Below are positions 41,901 to 53,199 of a DNA stretch of 64,000 nt, in pieces (within the stretch, counting starts at the first letter, position 1; every line of letters starts with the position of its first letter). The stretch is from Echiichthys vipera (lineage: Eukaryota > Chordata > Actinopteri > Perciformes > Trachinidae). The DNA lies in assembly GCA_963691815.1 (NCBI GenBank), contig OY829651.1, positions 18,562,319 to 18,626,318 of the forward strand. Direction: 5' to 3'. Below the pieces are notes generated by a model that ran no database searches, was not told the origin of the DNA, and saw only the letters and a list, made by a program, of their open reading frames with translations. The position numbers and the translations under genes were made by a program.

Positions 41901-42424
41901 ATCATCAAAAATTGATATTCATACAAATATGACCAGTGTGCAAATATAGCTAAACAATATATATAAAATAATAAATTAAGTATATATAGATAGTTAATAA
42001 CCTGGTGAAATTAGTCGTACATTCATATCAACGTTTGTGTTAATGTTAATTACTTTGTTAGCGAGCTAGCTAGAGTTAGTGTTAGTAATGTTAACTCACC
42101 AATGTTACTTTTCTTTTACACCTTTACACACCTTTCCAATTGTCAGTTGATATTTCTTCTTATTTAGCCACATTAGCTCCACCGCCCGGGAGCTAGGCTA
42201 ACAGAACGCGCTGCTAGTTAAACGGGAGTGGGAGTCAATATTGAGATTTTTTTCAGGAATGGGAGTCATTCTTTAAATTTTGTAACAGGAATATGTTTTT
42301 TAGAGGGTAGAGACTGACACACCACTCCATGTCTCGAGTAGATATTACACCGGCTCAGCGAGTCGAGTGCGGCAGTCAGCATTTGTGATCTATGATTTAA
42401 ACTGATATTCAACACAGTACCATG

Positions 42425-43015
42425 ACCATAGACTGTAAAACACGGACCCTCATGGCCCCAATCCTCCTGTTGATCCAGATTAGCATCTAGTGTGCCATCG
42501 ATAGCAGGCTGTTTTAAAAGTCATGGTGCAAGTGCGGCTATTTAATTAGCATAACAGAGCTAACGTAAACAAATTGTGTTCCTAAACCATCGGTTTGTAC
42601 AGTTGAGCGAAGAGCAAAGCATCTTGTCACATATGGTAACACCACCCCACAGATGACCGCAGTCGAGGTCGAGCTGACGGAGTTAGCGTGCTAATCCTGA
42701 CAACTAGCCTCTGAGGAGAAGTGAGGGCCAGAGGCTTGCTGTCACTCACGAGGCCACGCCCCTAATTATTCATAAACTTTAACCTCCAATAAAATAAAAA
42801 CTAGCCTGTTTCAAAAGTATTCACTCTCCTAAGTGTTGTCATGGAGATATGACTTAAACATACAGACTAGAATGTGTTTGTAAACAAGCCTTAAATAGGT
42901 TTAATTATGCTGTGAAAATCAGCCTATTTAACATGGGGTCAATGAGAAACTGCTCCGTTGTGCAAACTACTCCTAGTGGACACCCGGAGAACTGCAGTTT
43001 TTGGCACTTCCGTAT
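42425..43015 (+). repeat. R2 repeat, second copy
   Basis: Starts GACCATAGACTGTAAAACAC, contains GCCACGCCCCTAATTATTCA, later TATTTAACATGGGGTC, and ends GCAGTTTTTGGCACTTCCG. Same motif order as at 1.5-2.4 kb and 60.7-61.1 kb. It ends about 540 bp before the gdf9 start. Confidence 0.65.
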
Positions 43016-43453
43016 TGGATCAACCAGGAAGTCGCTGTGGTGGGGGCTTGATTCGGATACTCAAATAAAACCGGAGGTTGAGATGATACGCCTTCAAAAT
43101 AAAAGCGCAAAGTATATCCTCTTAAAAGGTATTATTAAAGGCTTCTTGCATAGGCTACTGCTATGGAAAAGCTGGGGAAATTTTGTTTTTGAAGTTAGCT
43201 TTACCTTTTTTTATTATTATTATTTTGCTTTTTAAATCTTTGTTATCGTATTGTAAATATAGGTCATCTTATTAGAATCATGGATACAATGCAAGATAAA
43301 ACACAGTTTAATTAAACTTAACCATGCTGTCTTTTAAAACTAGCCTCTTGGTTTTTATTTCTCTGCAGACTGATATCATGACCGCTCTGGTCTCTTTACC
43401 TGAGAAAGCAATATGAGTGACAGAGTTGATTGCTGACACCTGTGCATGTAGAG

Positions 43454-43477
43454 CAGCAGCAGCAGCAGCAGCAGCAG
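43454..43477 (+). repeat. (CAG)8 trinucleotide repeat in the gdf9 5' leader
   Basis: Eight perfect CAG units directly followed by an E-box, 75 bp upstream of the gdf9 start. In the gdf9 frame it reads as poly-Gln downstream of an in-frame ATG at 43430. Confidence 0.95.
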
Positions 43478-43483
43478 CACGTG
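43478..43483. promoter_or_regulatory. E-box CACGTG upstream of gdf9
   Basis: A palindromic E-box 70 bp before the gdf9 ATG. E-boxes near Gdf9 are important for oocyte expression in mammals; whether this copy is transcribed leader or promoter is not clear. Confidence 0.35.
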
Positions 43484-43552
43484 CCTGTTCCTGTTTACCT
43501 CGAGCTCTCAGGGGAGAGCTTATCATCTAAGTTTTGTCTTTCGTTGTTAAAA

Positions 43553-46479
43553 ATGGTAAAACACATGCTGATGTCAGCTGTCCTTTATTTTCGCACGGTT
43601 TTCTTACTGCTGCTGGTCACCTGCAGCTGCCCGCTGGACACATCTTCTCTGGCCGCCTCCGATGCGCTGCACAGCCTGGGGGACTTCACCTACCCTTACG
43701 GCAGTATCTTCTCCCCGCTGCTCAAAGCCCTGTCAGAGCACGGGTGGTCGAGGTGGAACGCAGGACTAAAGAGAAAGGTTAAACCCGAGCGCAGGTACAT
43801 GAAATATCTATCGGAGGTTTACACGAAGTCCTCCAGAGTGCAGAGGAGTTTGGACGGGAGTACAATCTACAACACAGTCCGACTGATCAAACCACACGAT
43901 GAATGTCTTGAACAGGAAAATACAGGTGAGCAAGTGAAACAACACAGCTGACTGCACAGCTCACACAATGCAACACAGAAGATAGCCTTCACAGTGCCGA
44001 GGCTCGATGGCAAAATTGCATTCCTCTAAAAATAATCTACCATAATGACTCAAAATCAAAGCTGTAGTAAGACAAGTCGTTAGGCCATTAGGCCTACTGC
44101 TCCAGGCCAGGGTCTCAGCCCTCCTGATTCATTGCCATTTGAATGGTCTTAATGCTTAACTGTATATTATTTAGGTGAAGTGCACGATTTAAGAACAATA
44201 AACTAAAATAGGTCCTGTATTATTTGCTTTGCCCATGGCTCTTTTTGTATAGGGGCTCTCAGATTCACAAACTTGACATTATTCCAGTACAGGTGTTATG
44301 GTGGGGCTGCAAAGTGGGGTCTGCTTTTCTAAACTTGGAGGCTACAGGAGGGTGACAAGGGGCACAACAGAAGTTTAAATCTTGTCATAAGTGGGCTCAT
44401 GTCAGGACAATGATGTGTCCAATATTGGTAAGGGCTTAGACTGAAATGTATTGTGATGTGTAGAACTCAAATTAAAAGCTGCTCGTCTTTTGGTCCTTTT
44501 TAACGGATTTGACAAATTCTAAGAGAAAGACATTAAAGTTGGATTAATGTTTTGTATTATGACTTTGATTGTAGATAATATAATAATATGTCATTGCCAA
44601 ATGGAAATTGAACAATACTGTGTCATGGAAATGTATCTTGCTTTTGTACAATCGATCAAATAACAGTTCTTAGAGGAGGGAAATGTAATTTATTAAAATG
44701 GACCAATTTAATCAAAATCAGCATTTTAACCTGTGGTGCCTCCTTTAAAACTCATACCATGATGTAAACAACTGACAACATTATGCACTTAAAGGTCCCA
44801 TAAGACGCTCATTTTCAGGTTCATACTTGTATTTTCGGTTTCTAGTAGAATATGTTTACGTGCATGTTAAAAAACACATTATTTTAAAAAGGCAGTAGCT
44901 AACAAATGAGATTACAAATGACATCACAAATACATGCGAAATGAGTTGAAAGCTAGTGGGTGGTGTAGTTCGTTTAGGGTTTTACTTTGGGCAATTGCAT
45001 TTAAGCGTCAAAAATCGTAAAAGTGGTGCTCATTTGTTAAGATAATCTTGCTGAACAACATGTGTTTCAAAATCGTTTTTTTCGCCACGGATCTTATTTT
45101 CTGCAGTTATCAAAAATCCATTGGAAAAATTTGATTTGCTTTTTATCAAGGGAACCAGGGCGATGCCAACTGCCAGGTTGACCTACAAAAATACATCATC
45201 GCTGCAGCCATCTATATAGTATGGTTGTGACATCACAAATGTACAGAAGTCCTGACGGCTCGTTCAAAGACACCATTTCTAAACACGGGCTGTGTGTATT
45301 TCTCTGTGGATTGAGACTTTTGATACTTTCACAGCATTTATTTAGCACCTTTGCCAGCTTTATAATAAAGAAAGAAAAAGTAAATCTCACTTTTTACAAT
45401 ATGGGACCTTTTAAACAGGCATATGTATAAGATGGACATATTTATTCTGGCTAATAATTATTTTGTGTAATCATGAGTACGTGGACATTTTTGAGACTGA
45501 CATGTAATGGTGACACTCTTATGTTTTCTTGTATTCTCCTTCAGAGAGTTTTATGCAGGATCTTTCCTACAGCCTTGATCCAGTGAGAAGAAAAGAACTG
45601 CTACTGAAGTCGGCCCTGCTGTACAATTTTGACCACGCAGCACCTGTCAACTCTGTATGCTACCTGAGTCTCAAGGAGCAGGAGCACTCAAACCAGTGTC
45701 CGCTCTGTCCTGGGGTCCACCACACTGTGAACTTCACAGTCAGCGCAGACAAGAGGAGCAGGAGGAGGTGGGTGGAGGTTGACGTCACCTCATTTCTCCG
45801 GCCTCTCTTTAAGTTTCAAAAGAGGAACGTACACCTGGTCATCAATATCACCTGCCCAGAGGATCAAAAAGCCGGTGGTAATGAACGCAAAGGCCCACTG
45901 AAGTTCACCCTGAATTCCCCTCCTCTGCTGCTTTATCTCAATGACACCAGTAAAATCGGCCGCCAGAGGTTAATTGACAATGTCAAAGCAGGTCAAAGGC
46001 CAGCCACTGCAGCGAACGCACTTCACAAGCAGATGGTTTTCAATCCAGAGCGGAAGATTGGGCTAAAGAGGAGATGGAAGAGAGAATCTCCAAAGAGCAA
46101 ACGAGGAGATAAGAGTCTCGACATCCACCTGCCTGAGCTTCTTCCGAGCTCTGAATTTCAGACAACCGACTGCGCCTTTTACGATTTCAGGGTGCGATTC
46201 AGTCAACTAAAACTGGACCACTGGATTGTTTTTCCACCAAAGTACAACCCAGGGTACTGCAGAGGCGTCTGCCCACGGACCATGGGCTTCATCTACGGCT
46301 CACCTGTCCACACCATGGTGCAAAACATCATCTATGAGACACTCGACTCCTCCGTGCCCAGGCCCTCGTGCATTCCCTCCCATTATAGCCCCCTGAGTGT
46401 CATGCTCTTTGAAGAGGATGGCTCCTACGTATACAAGGAGTTTGAAGACATGGTTGCAACCAGGTGCACATGTCGCTAA
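43553..46479 (+). CDS. gdf9: Growth/differentiation factor 9
   Basis: An oocyte-secreted TGF-beta-family ligand controlling follicle growth. Two exons, 43553-43925 and 45545-46479, as in mammals, giving 435 aa. The start MVKHMLMSAVLYF leads into a hydrophobic signal peptide ending near VTCSC. The prodomain follows. A furin-type site RRWKR at residues 300-304 releases a mature domain of about 131 aa. The mature cysteines are DCAF, YCRGVC, PSCIPS and RCTCR: six, with Ser in place of the inter-chain Cys. That is the GDF9/BMP15 hallmark (non-covalent dimers). The motif HWIVFPPKYNPGYCRG confirms the family. An in-frame ATG at 43430 would add 41 residues but bury the signal peptide. AATAAA at 47247-47252 is a plausible 3' end. 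Intron 1 holds an R1 element. Confidence 0.96.
44790..45415 (+). repeat. R1 repeat, full-length copy in the gdf9 intron
   Basis: The left end AAAGGTCCCATAAGACGCTC and right end CAATATGGGACCTTTTAAA form terminal inverted repeats. Internal blocks GTACAGAAGTCCTGACGGCT and TTTCTCTGTGGATT match the 9.07-kb copy. About 0.62 kb, no coding frame. Confidence 0.75.
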
Positions 46480-48516
46480 GCCAGCTACCACACATGTCTG
46501 TTCTTTTTTCCTCCTCTTTTTGTTATTTTACAGGCTGAATAGAACACCACCACAAACCTCATCACAGGTGGACTCTATCCAAGTATTGGATATTCTGACC
46601 AGGCTCAGTGATTGCATGAATTTATAAAATCATTGTGCATTACGTTTCATCTAGAGCAGGGGTTTTTACTTAAACAAAAAGTATTTTATACAAATGAAGA
46701 TATGGAAAGGTGACATTTATTTCTGTTTTGTTAATGCATGACAAGGAAGGGTGCCAATGCATCCTGTCCTGTTTGCAAAAGGTAGTATTGAATCTGACAC
46801 ACTTAAAGAAAAATGAGTGTTGTATGATTTTGTATATTTTTTTTAAGTTCGTTTTTTGTTAACTTATTTTGGGTGGGTGGTCTGTCATTATTCTTTAATT
46901 TAACACACCAAGTTTTAAGTAGCCCCGTTCTGGACAAAAGATGAAAAAAAAAGCAGTCACAATCTGTTATCAAACCTTTTACATATCGTTTTATTCCTGG
47001 GGATTAGAGACAGCGGCCTGAATGGCAACTGTCTTCATAATGTCCAGAATGAAAGTTGTCAAGGTTTCGGTGTGTATTTATTACTTCTGGTCACTGCATG
47101 ACTGCGTCGGTATGAATTGAGTGCATCCTTATGAATTTGTATGTGACTAAATGCATGAAATGTCTATTTATGCAAATTGAATGAATTCACTGTGTGCTCA
47201 GTTTATGGATATTCAAGAGTGAAAACAAATTGTCTGAGAGTTGGAAAATAAAAAATAACATGCATAAATGTTGTCAGCATACCCCTGCGTGTCAATGTTC
47301 ATTCAACATAGGGGAAATCTTTGTGCACTAAAGAAATAAGAGAGATTTTGATTCTTGCAATGGTGTGTTTGTTCTGTCCTCACTGTTGAGTCTAAATGAA
47401 ACCTGAAATCCTGCCAAATACACATTAGGTTATTTGAACAGACTTTCAGTAAGACTGTGTTGAGGCAATCAATCAGTGCGGAGTGGCTTAAGAGTTATCT
47501 GACGCTTGCCTGTGTTTTTTTATCTGAGGGATTGAAACTCCGATGCAAGGTCATGTTTTCATTCAAAGTCATGACAGACAATAAAGTGGACTTGGATCTC
47601 CTGTGGGGAAGTGAAGGCCAATTGCACAAAGGAAAACTAAGTGAAAAGTAGCTCGTTATGCAAATGTCAACAGAAAGGCTACATGTACAGTATTGTAATC
47701 AAAGATTGATATTTTCCAATACAGGATTAATAGGATACAAAGGGAAGGGCTTTTTTGATGAATTCAGAACAGAATTATATCAATACAAAGAAAAAACAGA
47801 TTAAAATAAATCATTTTACATACAAGCACAAATGCAGTTTAATTTCAGTCAGTTGCCACAGGGGGGGGCTCTTCTTCCATTTACCAAGTTAAAAGAATTT
47901 ATGTATATTTTAAATTAAAGGTTGAATATGAAGAATGAGCAGAACACCACCATCTAGTGTCTGGAGATCGTAGTCGCAACAACAAAATATAATTAAGAGC
48001 ACTTGGGTTCCCAGGTTGGTCAGACCTAACCCAGTAGCCTAAAGGAGACCAGAGCCTGTTTGAACCCATCCACTCTGGCAAATCGCACCATAAAAACAAG
48101 TATTGCAGAAGATGTTGACTGACAGTTACCGTTACAGGTAATCATGAAAGTTAGCTTACCGATCAAGGAGAAACGTAGCCATTTGGGCGTGCGTTTTAAT
48201 GCCGTTGAACTCCTTTATCTCAGTCCATGGGGTAAATGCTTGGCCTATATTGACTCTGGTTTTTGCCGTCTCCTGTCACTCAGCTGCTGGGACAAATAAG
48301 CAGCTGCAGGATTGGTAAACTCCATTTCACCCAGTGCCAGACAACAGACAACCCTGGCAAACTGCAATGCCGGCAGCTTAATGGCTGGTGAAAGGTAAAC
48401 AGAACGTGACGTAAAGTCATTGTCAAACCTGTTAAAAAAAAAAAATTCTAATATTAATTCAGACTAATTTTTTTTTTATTTATCGAAAAGCAATACTTTC
48501 AAAACGCCCTGTGGGT

Positions 48517-48548
<32 letters not shown>

Positions 48549-48715
48549 TTTTTTTTTTTTTTTTTTAATATAGCTTTTAATGAAGATTCTACATATTCAA
48601 CCTTTAATTTAAGAAAAAAATAGACATTTAAATTGGGGGATGATTCCAGTATCATTAAAGAAAATTGCCAGACATACTGTTAATAATTATATAACAGAGT
48701 TCATAGTTTTCATGT
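46480..48715. other. gdf9 3' UTR and intergenic region to uqcrq
   Basis: The gdf9 3' UTR probably runs to about 47270. The remainder holds a poly-G run near 47862, a (TTA)n/poly-T tract at 48519-48566 and no recognised gene. Confidence 0.55.
48519..48566. repeat. (ATT)n microsatellite followed by poly-T
   Basis: About ten ATT units, then some 18-20 T. Confidence 0.93.
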
Positions 48716-48719
48716 GACC

Positions 48720-48879
48720 CTTGCAGGAGGAGAGAGAGCTCCTCTTCCTCTCTTGGGCTGCGATTCCGCTCCAGTCCTCCAGGGGGCGGTCACGCCCTCA
48801 GCGCCAGCAGCCGAGCGTCCCTTAAGTAAAGAGGAAAGACAACGGCCTCCAAGGAGAAACACTTCTGAGAAGCAGCACG
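48720..48879 (+). other. uqcrq 5' non-coding exon (left limit approximate)
   Basis: GAGAAGCAGCACG is followed by GTAAGC, a good donor. The next exon begins at 49736 after TTGTCATTTCAG and reaches the ATG 18 bases later. The local GC-rich composition suggests the promoter is here. Confidence 0.5.
48776..48789 (+). promoter_or_regulatory. CTCF-like motif at the uqcrq 5' exon
   Basis: CCTCCAGGGGGCGG fits the CTCF core CCASYAGRKGGCRS at 13 of 14 positions. It also contains GGGGCGG, an Sp1-type GC box, so it could be either. Confidence 0.4.
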
Positions 48880-49753
48880 GTAAGCCTCAATGTCACGATT
48901 CTGACCGTGTAGTTTTACTTCCGTTAGCTACAATTACCAAACTGTGCTGTATAAATCTGCTTTATTATCGAAGGATTTACCAAATAATTGGCCTCTTTCG
49001 ATTAAACCACCGCGTTTACATAAAGCGCTTCAACGACCTTAGCAGCTAGCCACGGTGCTAACATGTAGCTATCACGGCTAACCAGTGGAGCTCAGCCTGT
49101 TTGCCTTGTTTTGAGGTTTCACAATAATGTATATAGATAAGCTAGTACCTGAATCTTACAGTTAGTGCTTTTAGGCTTTTATGAACCCCGGTATAACGCT
49201 TTTAGCAACGCTACACACACTTGTTGCTGTAACGTCTGCGAAAAAAGGTCTCATTAGCCTACTGCTCTAAACAAAACTTTAAAACAAGTGATATTTAGTC
49301 ACGGTTGTGATAAATATAGCCTATACAGGGTTATATAAAACCTAACAAGAAAGCAAAGAAAGTACTGCTGGTAACCCTGAAGATCAAAAGAAAGTCACAA
49401 GAGATATACAGGGGGTTATATTAGCTCAAGTTTGATTGTTATTGAAGTATAACAGATCCTTATTAGTTCCTTTTTAATGAAAAGACCTGGAACAAACAGG
49501 GATGTTACACTAAAATGATATGGTGGTTGAATTGCATTTTCCCCCAATAAGATACACTGAAAACATTTGCCTCTTTCTACATAGACGCATAGGGCTGGGT
49601 CTTGTCACAATAATATTATAGTACAATAATATATGATTTGATTTGGATTATTTGCATTTAGTGAAAATAATGAAAACGTTTTCTATGCCAGTGGCTGTGC
49701 AATGACCTTCTGTAAATGTCTTCTTGTCATTTCAGATCAGTTCTCTGGTAAAC

Positions 49754-50901
49754 ATGGGTTTACACTTTGGAGGATTGGCCAAGGTCAGACATGTCATCAC
49801 ATACAGTCTGTCCCCCTTTGAGCAGAGGGCTTTCCCCAGCTACTTCTCCAAGGGAATCCCCAACGTGTGGAGACGCGTCACAACCTCTTTCTTCAAAGTT
49901 GCCCCCCGTGAGTTTTTCTATTTAGTATGTCAGTATTTTATATGTAGAACCCGTTCAGATAATACACGTAAGTATGATATGTTTATTTAAATATTTTACA
50001 CTATCTCATGATGTCAGCAAGAAACTTGACTGAAAGACAAATGTATGACACAACTGTACTGTCAAATGAAAAGTGCATGCCTGCAGATGCCGGCAGCATC
50101 TCCCCCCGCTCTTCGTTTAAATGTAACCATATTTTGCTGGTTATAAAGCAAGATTTATAACAATTCAATAAAGTTTTACGTAATAACATTCTAATTTGTG
50201 TTCTTTAAGCATGTATGCTATGTATTACAAGGGATACTTTTCCAATTTTAAACCAGCTCTGTGTCGTGGTCGTGTGTGCAGATGAATGGTGTTTGGCCTC
50301 CCCACCGTAGTGCAAGTCCCTGTGGTGTCAGCGCAGCGGTTTCACGTCTCACGCTGACACCATATTTGTTTCACTGTTCATCTGCACACACTGCCATGAC
50401 AAAGCAAAATATATCTTCAGAATGATGTAAAAAAGTTTCTGGTTGTTTGTGAAGTAAGATTATGCCAGTGGAGCAAGTACTGCTGACTCTCGCATCTATG
50501 AAAGTCTGATTTTAACTGTGATCATGTTCTTCTATTTTTTTATATTTTTCACATGTTGATAACGGGTGAAGTAACACTATTTACAGTCTGCAGTATGATT
50601 TAATTTATAGCAGTATGGGTTTGAATTACATTTTTAAAATGTGGTTAATGTTACTTGTTTTTTTCTGGATCTCTTCAGGGATTGTTTGTTATTTAACAAT
50701 GGTTAAAAGATTTTACTCATTGCCTTTATTGAAAAGCAAGATGTGGCTACAATTAACTATAGCGATGGTCCTGGTGCTAATTTGTTTTCTGGTGTTGCTT
50801 TTTCAGCAATGACCATCATGTACCTGACATACACCTGGGGCAACAGTGTCCACCAGCAGGGCAAGAGGAAGGTTGCAGCCGACTTTGAGAGTGACGAGTA
50901 A
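49754..50901 (+). CDS. uqcrq: Cytochrome b-c1 complex subunit 8 (complex III, QCR8)
   Basis: A small single-pass subunit of mitochondrial respiratory complex III that contacts cytochrome b and ubiquinone-binding regions. Coding exons 49754-49907 and 50807-50901 give 82 aa, the human length. The product starts MGLHFGGLAKVRHVITYSLS and continues PFEQRAFPSYFSKGIPNVWRR, both strongly conserved. The membrane segment around VAPPMTIMYLTYTWG follows, and a basic/acidic tail ends DFESDE. A non-coding first exon lies near 48.7-48.88 kb. AATAAA is at 50959-50964. The intron carries a striking foldback (50262-50401). In human UQCRQ is adjacent to GDF9, as here. Confidence 0.95.
50262..50401. repeat. Foldback (double-stem) sequence in the uqcrq intron
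   Basis: Outer arms 50262-50286 and 50377-50401 are near-perfect inverse complements (core GTGTGTGCAGATGAA). Inside, TGGTGTCAGCG (50323-50333) and CGCTGACACCA (50352-50362) are perfect inverse complements, forming a second stem with an 18-base loop. It could be a short MITE or a structured RNA. Confidence 0.7.
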
Positions 50902-50958
50902 ACTCCTGCCACCTCTCTGAAAGCTGCCCTCTGTTATTAATTCCAACTATGTTTCACC

Positions 50959-50964
50959 AATAAA
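50959..50964 (+). terminator. uqcrq polyadenylation signal
   Basis: AATAAA 58 bp after the uqcrq stop codon. Confidence 0.75.
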
Positions 50965-51920
50965 GATGAAAAATATTTATGTGAAAGCAGTCTTGATTGG
51001 TTTCATTCAGCCATCTCTTTGTGATTAGATTAATGTCCATTTAATGTGGGTGTCAAATCAACCGTACCTTTAAAAAAAAAAGTTATAACACAAATATGGT
51101 GCTAAAGTCATTAGTTAATCAACATAAATTTAGGATTCTACAGTTTTGACTATTGCTTGATTCATTTATGAAGCAAAAATCTCTGATTTGATAGATACAC
51201 CTCCAATGTGATGATTTGCTGCTTAGAAATATTTTTGTAACTTGTGTTGGGTTTTGGACTGAGGGTGTAACAAAAAAACAAGACTGCCTTGGAATCTGGG
51301 AGTGTAAAGGGGATTCATCACTATAAAGACTAAAGATAATGGACAGATTAACCTTTTTTTTCTAAATTGCATAACTTACGGTAATTTTGGCAATGATAGC
51401 CAACTTACATGCTGAAATTCTACGAGGATGAATCAAATCACAAAGACAATCATAAGGGTAGTGATAAGTATTAGCATTTATCGGCAAAAGTTCTAATAAG
51501 GGGCTTTTGTGTTGAAATAGGCTGCAGATGTTGGGAGGGGGCACAGCATTAGAAGCATGTGTATATTGTGAGTAGCAGGTGTAGATCAACACTGAACATG
51601 GTTTTGTATTGTTTTCATGTCACTTATTAGTTTGATTTACAGATGTACCTTTCAAAATGTTTTGTTAAAATTATAATACAAAGAAGGATTTATTACTAAT
51701 TCTTAATCTCAAATATTCATCAGATGTAACTTGCATAATTAATTTAAACATTTTCTTATCAAAATAATATCACTCCCTTAGTTTAGCAGCAGACCCCAGA
51801 CGTTTTATGTTTTGTTATTCTTCTGTCTTATTTCTACATTTAGAAATACATTGTCATGTACGAAAAAATAAATATCTTTATTGAATCTTTTCAATAAAAA
51901 ATAAAATCATAACGGATTTG

Positions 51921-52173
51921 CAGGGTTCCTACTGGTGCTTGAAATCCTTGAAAATGCTTGAATCTTAGTGTCGTGTTTTCAAGGTTTTAAAGTGTTTGAA
52001 TTTTGGATAAAGTGCTTGAAATGCTTGCAATTGTATCTTCAATTATTTTACTACAAACAGCTATCATGTAGGAAATACAATAAGTCAGAGCCTGAAACGT
52101 GAAATAATGATTTTTCAATATGTATTCGTGGAAGGTGCTTGAATTTGACCATGCAGAAGGTGTACGACCCCTG
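51921..52173. repeat. Short hAT-like MITE
   Basis: Starts CAGGGTTCCTACTGG and ends GTGTACGACCCCTG, an imperfect terminal inverted repeat. The body has repeated GTGCTTGAAAT / GTGCTTGAATTT motifs that I recall from a common teleost element. No clear target duplication. Confidence 0.55.
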
Positions 52174-52192
52174 GATATGGATAAGTAAATGG

Positions 52193-53040
52193 CAGAGGCG
52201 AGCTGTACTATTAAGTAAGTCAGGCATTTCCCTGGAGCCCCGGGCCCCATATAAGGGCCTTTTGGCCCCTAAAATGCCCACTTTGTATTTTGTTCCCATA
52301 TTTATTGTTTTTATAAAATCTCTTCACAGAGATGTCTAATTTTATCAATTACTCATGTTCTGACAGTCTTTCTGCTAACCGTGTACCCCCTTCAGTCTTC
52401 ACTAGATTATTCCATGTTACGCATTAAGCTGCACGTCTGCGGAAATTATTACGGCGTAAAATCCAAAACAGCAAAAAACAGTAAGAGAGAGAGGGGACAT
52501 AAACCGAGACAGAAGTTAAGCAGATACACGTTAGAGGGTCACAGAATACGAAAAAGAGGGTGCAAAGGCAGGAATTAATTCAAAGCTACCAAAGGTCTTG
52601 TATTATGTCCTGATTACCTACATGAACTGTGATGACTGATTTTTTTTTGTAAATTGAATTTAAATAAAGTTTTTTTTTTTTTTTTAAGTATGCTATTCTC
52701 ACTTTGCAGGTGACACAATACAGACCACCACACCCTGTCCAACCCCCTGCTGTGACTTGCTGGAAACCTCTTTTTAATGTTTTAAAAATATGTTCATATA
52801 CATTCAGTTAAATATTACATTACTGTAAAATAATGTCCATCTCTTTGTGTGGTGTATATCACACATGGCCCTGTATGGAATAATTAACAGTTGCATGAAA
52901 GCACGATAGTGACTTAAGTTCATTCCTTGTATGGAGTATCTCATTATGTGACATCAGGTACATCAGACCGCCGACGGTAGGTGCAGGGGCCCCGAAATGA
53001 CTGTTCGCCTGGAGCCCCCAAACGGCTAAGCTCGCCACTG
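52193..53040. mobile_element. Non-autonomous hAT-superfamily transposon with 8-bp target duplication
   Basis: It begins CAGAGGCGAGCT and ends AGCTCGCCACTG, i.e. terminal inverted repeats of CAGWGGCGAGCT. GGAGCCCC lies just inside each end. It is flanked by the 8-bp direct repeat GTAAATGG at 52185-52192 and 53041-53048. CAG...CTG ends with an 8-bp duplication are diagnostic of hAT. No transposase is encoded. Confidence 0.88.
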
Positions 53041-53119
53041 GTAAATGGCACTACATAACAGCTGTATGTGTAGTTTTGCAGTACAGATGTAAAAGCTGCA
53101 GCTGTAATAACTTCCCTGA

Positions 53120-53133
53120 CCTCTAGGGGGCGC
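53120..53133 (+). promoter_or_regulatory. CTCF-like motif upstream of hspa4
   Basis: CCTCTAGGGGGCGC fits CCASYAGRKGGCRS at 13 of 14 positions, about 250 bp upstream of the hspa4 ATG. Confidence 0.45.
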
Positions 53134-53170
53134 GTGACAACAGCGTCTCGTGCTCTGCAGTCGTGATGCT

Positions 53171-53199
53171 ATTGGTCAGAAGGACAGAAAATTCCTGAA
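53171..53199. promoter_or_regulatory. CCAAT box and heat-shock element of hspa4
   Basis: ATTGG (inverse CCAAT) at 53171-53175 is followed by GAAAATTCCTGAA at 53187-53199. That is GAA-nn-TTC-nn-GAA, three perfect alternating HSF1 pentamer cores, about 185 bp upstream of the start codon. Confidence 0.7.

Larger units (their letters stand above)
38956..43552. other. Intergenic region between sowaha and gdf9
   Basis: AT-rich, with candidate sowaha polyadenylation signals around 39526 and 39825 and one R2 element near its right end. No exon was recognised. No shroom1-like coding sequence was seen, although SHROOM1 lies between SOWAHA and GDF9 in human. Confidence 0.5.

Noticed and set aside
43308..43526. 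Poly-Ala frame on minus opposite the CAG repeat
   Set aside because: It is the complement of the (CAG)8 tract; no other support.
43430..43951. Start of gdf9 at 43430
   Set aside because: A start there puts 41 residues with poly-Gln in front of the signal peptide; 43553 gives a normal secreted precursor. Kept only as a finding.
52381..52578. Basic 65-residue frame considered as leap2, expected between uqcrq and hspa4
   Set aside because: It lacks the four-cysteine pattern of LEAP2 and lies wholly within the hAT element.
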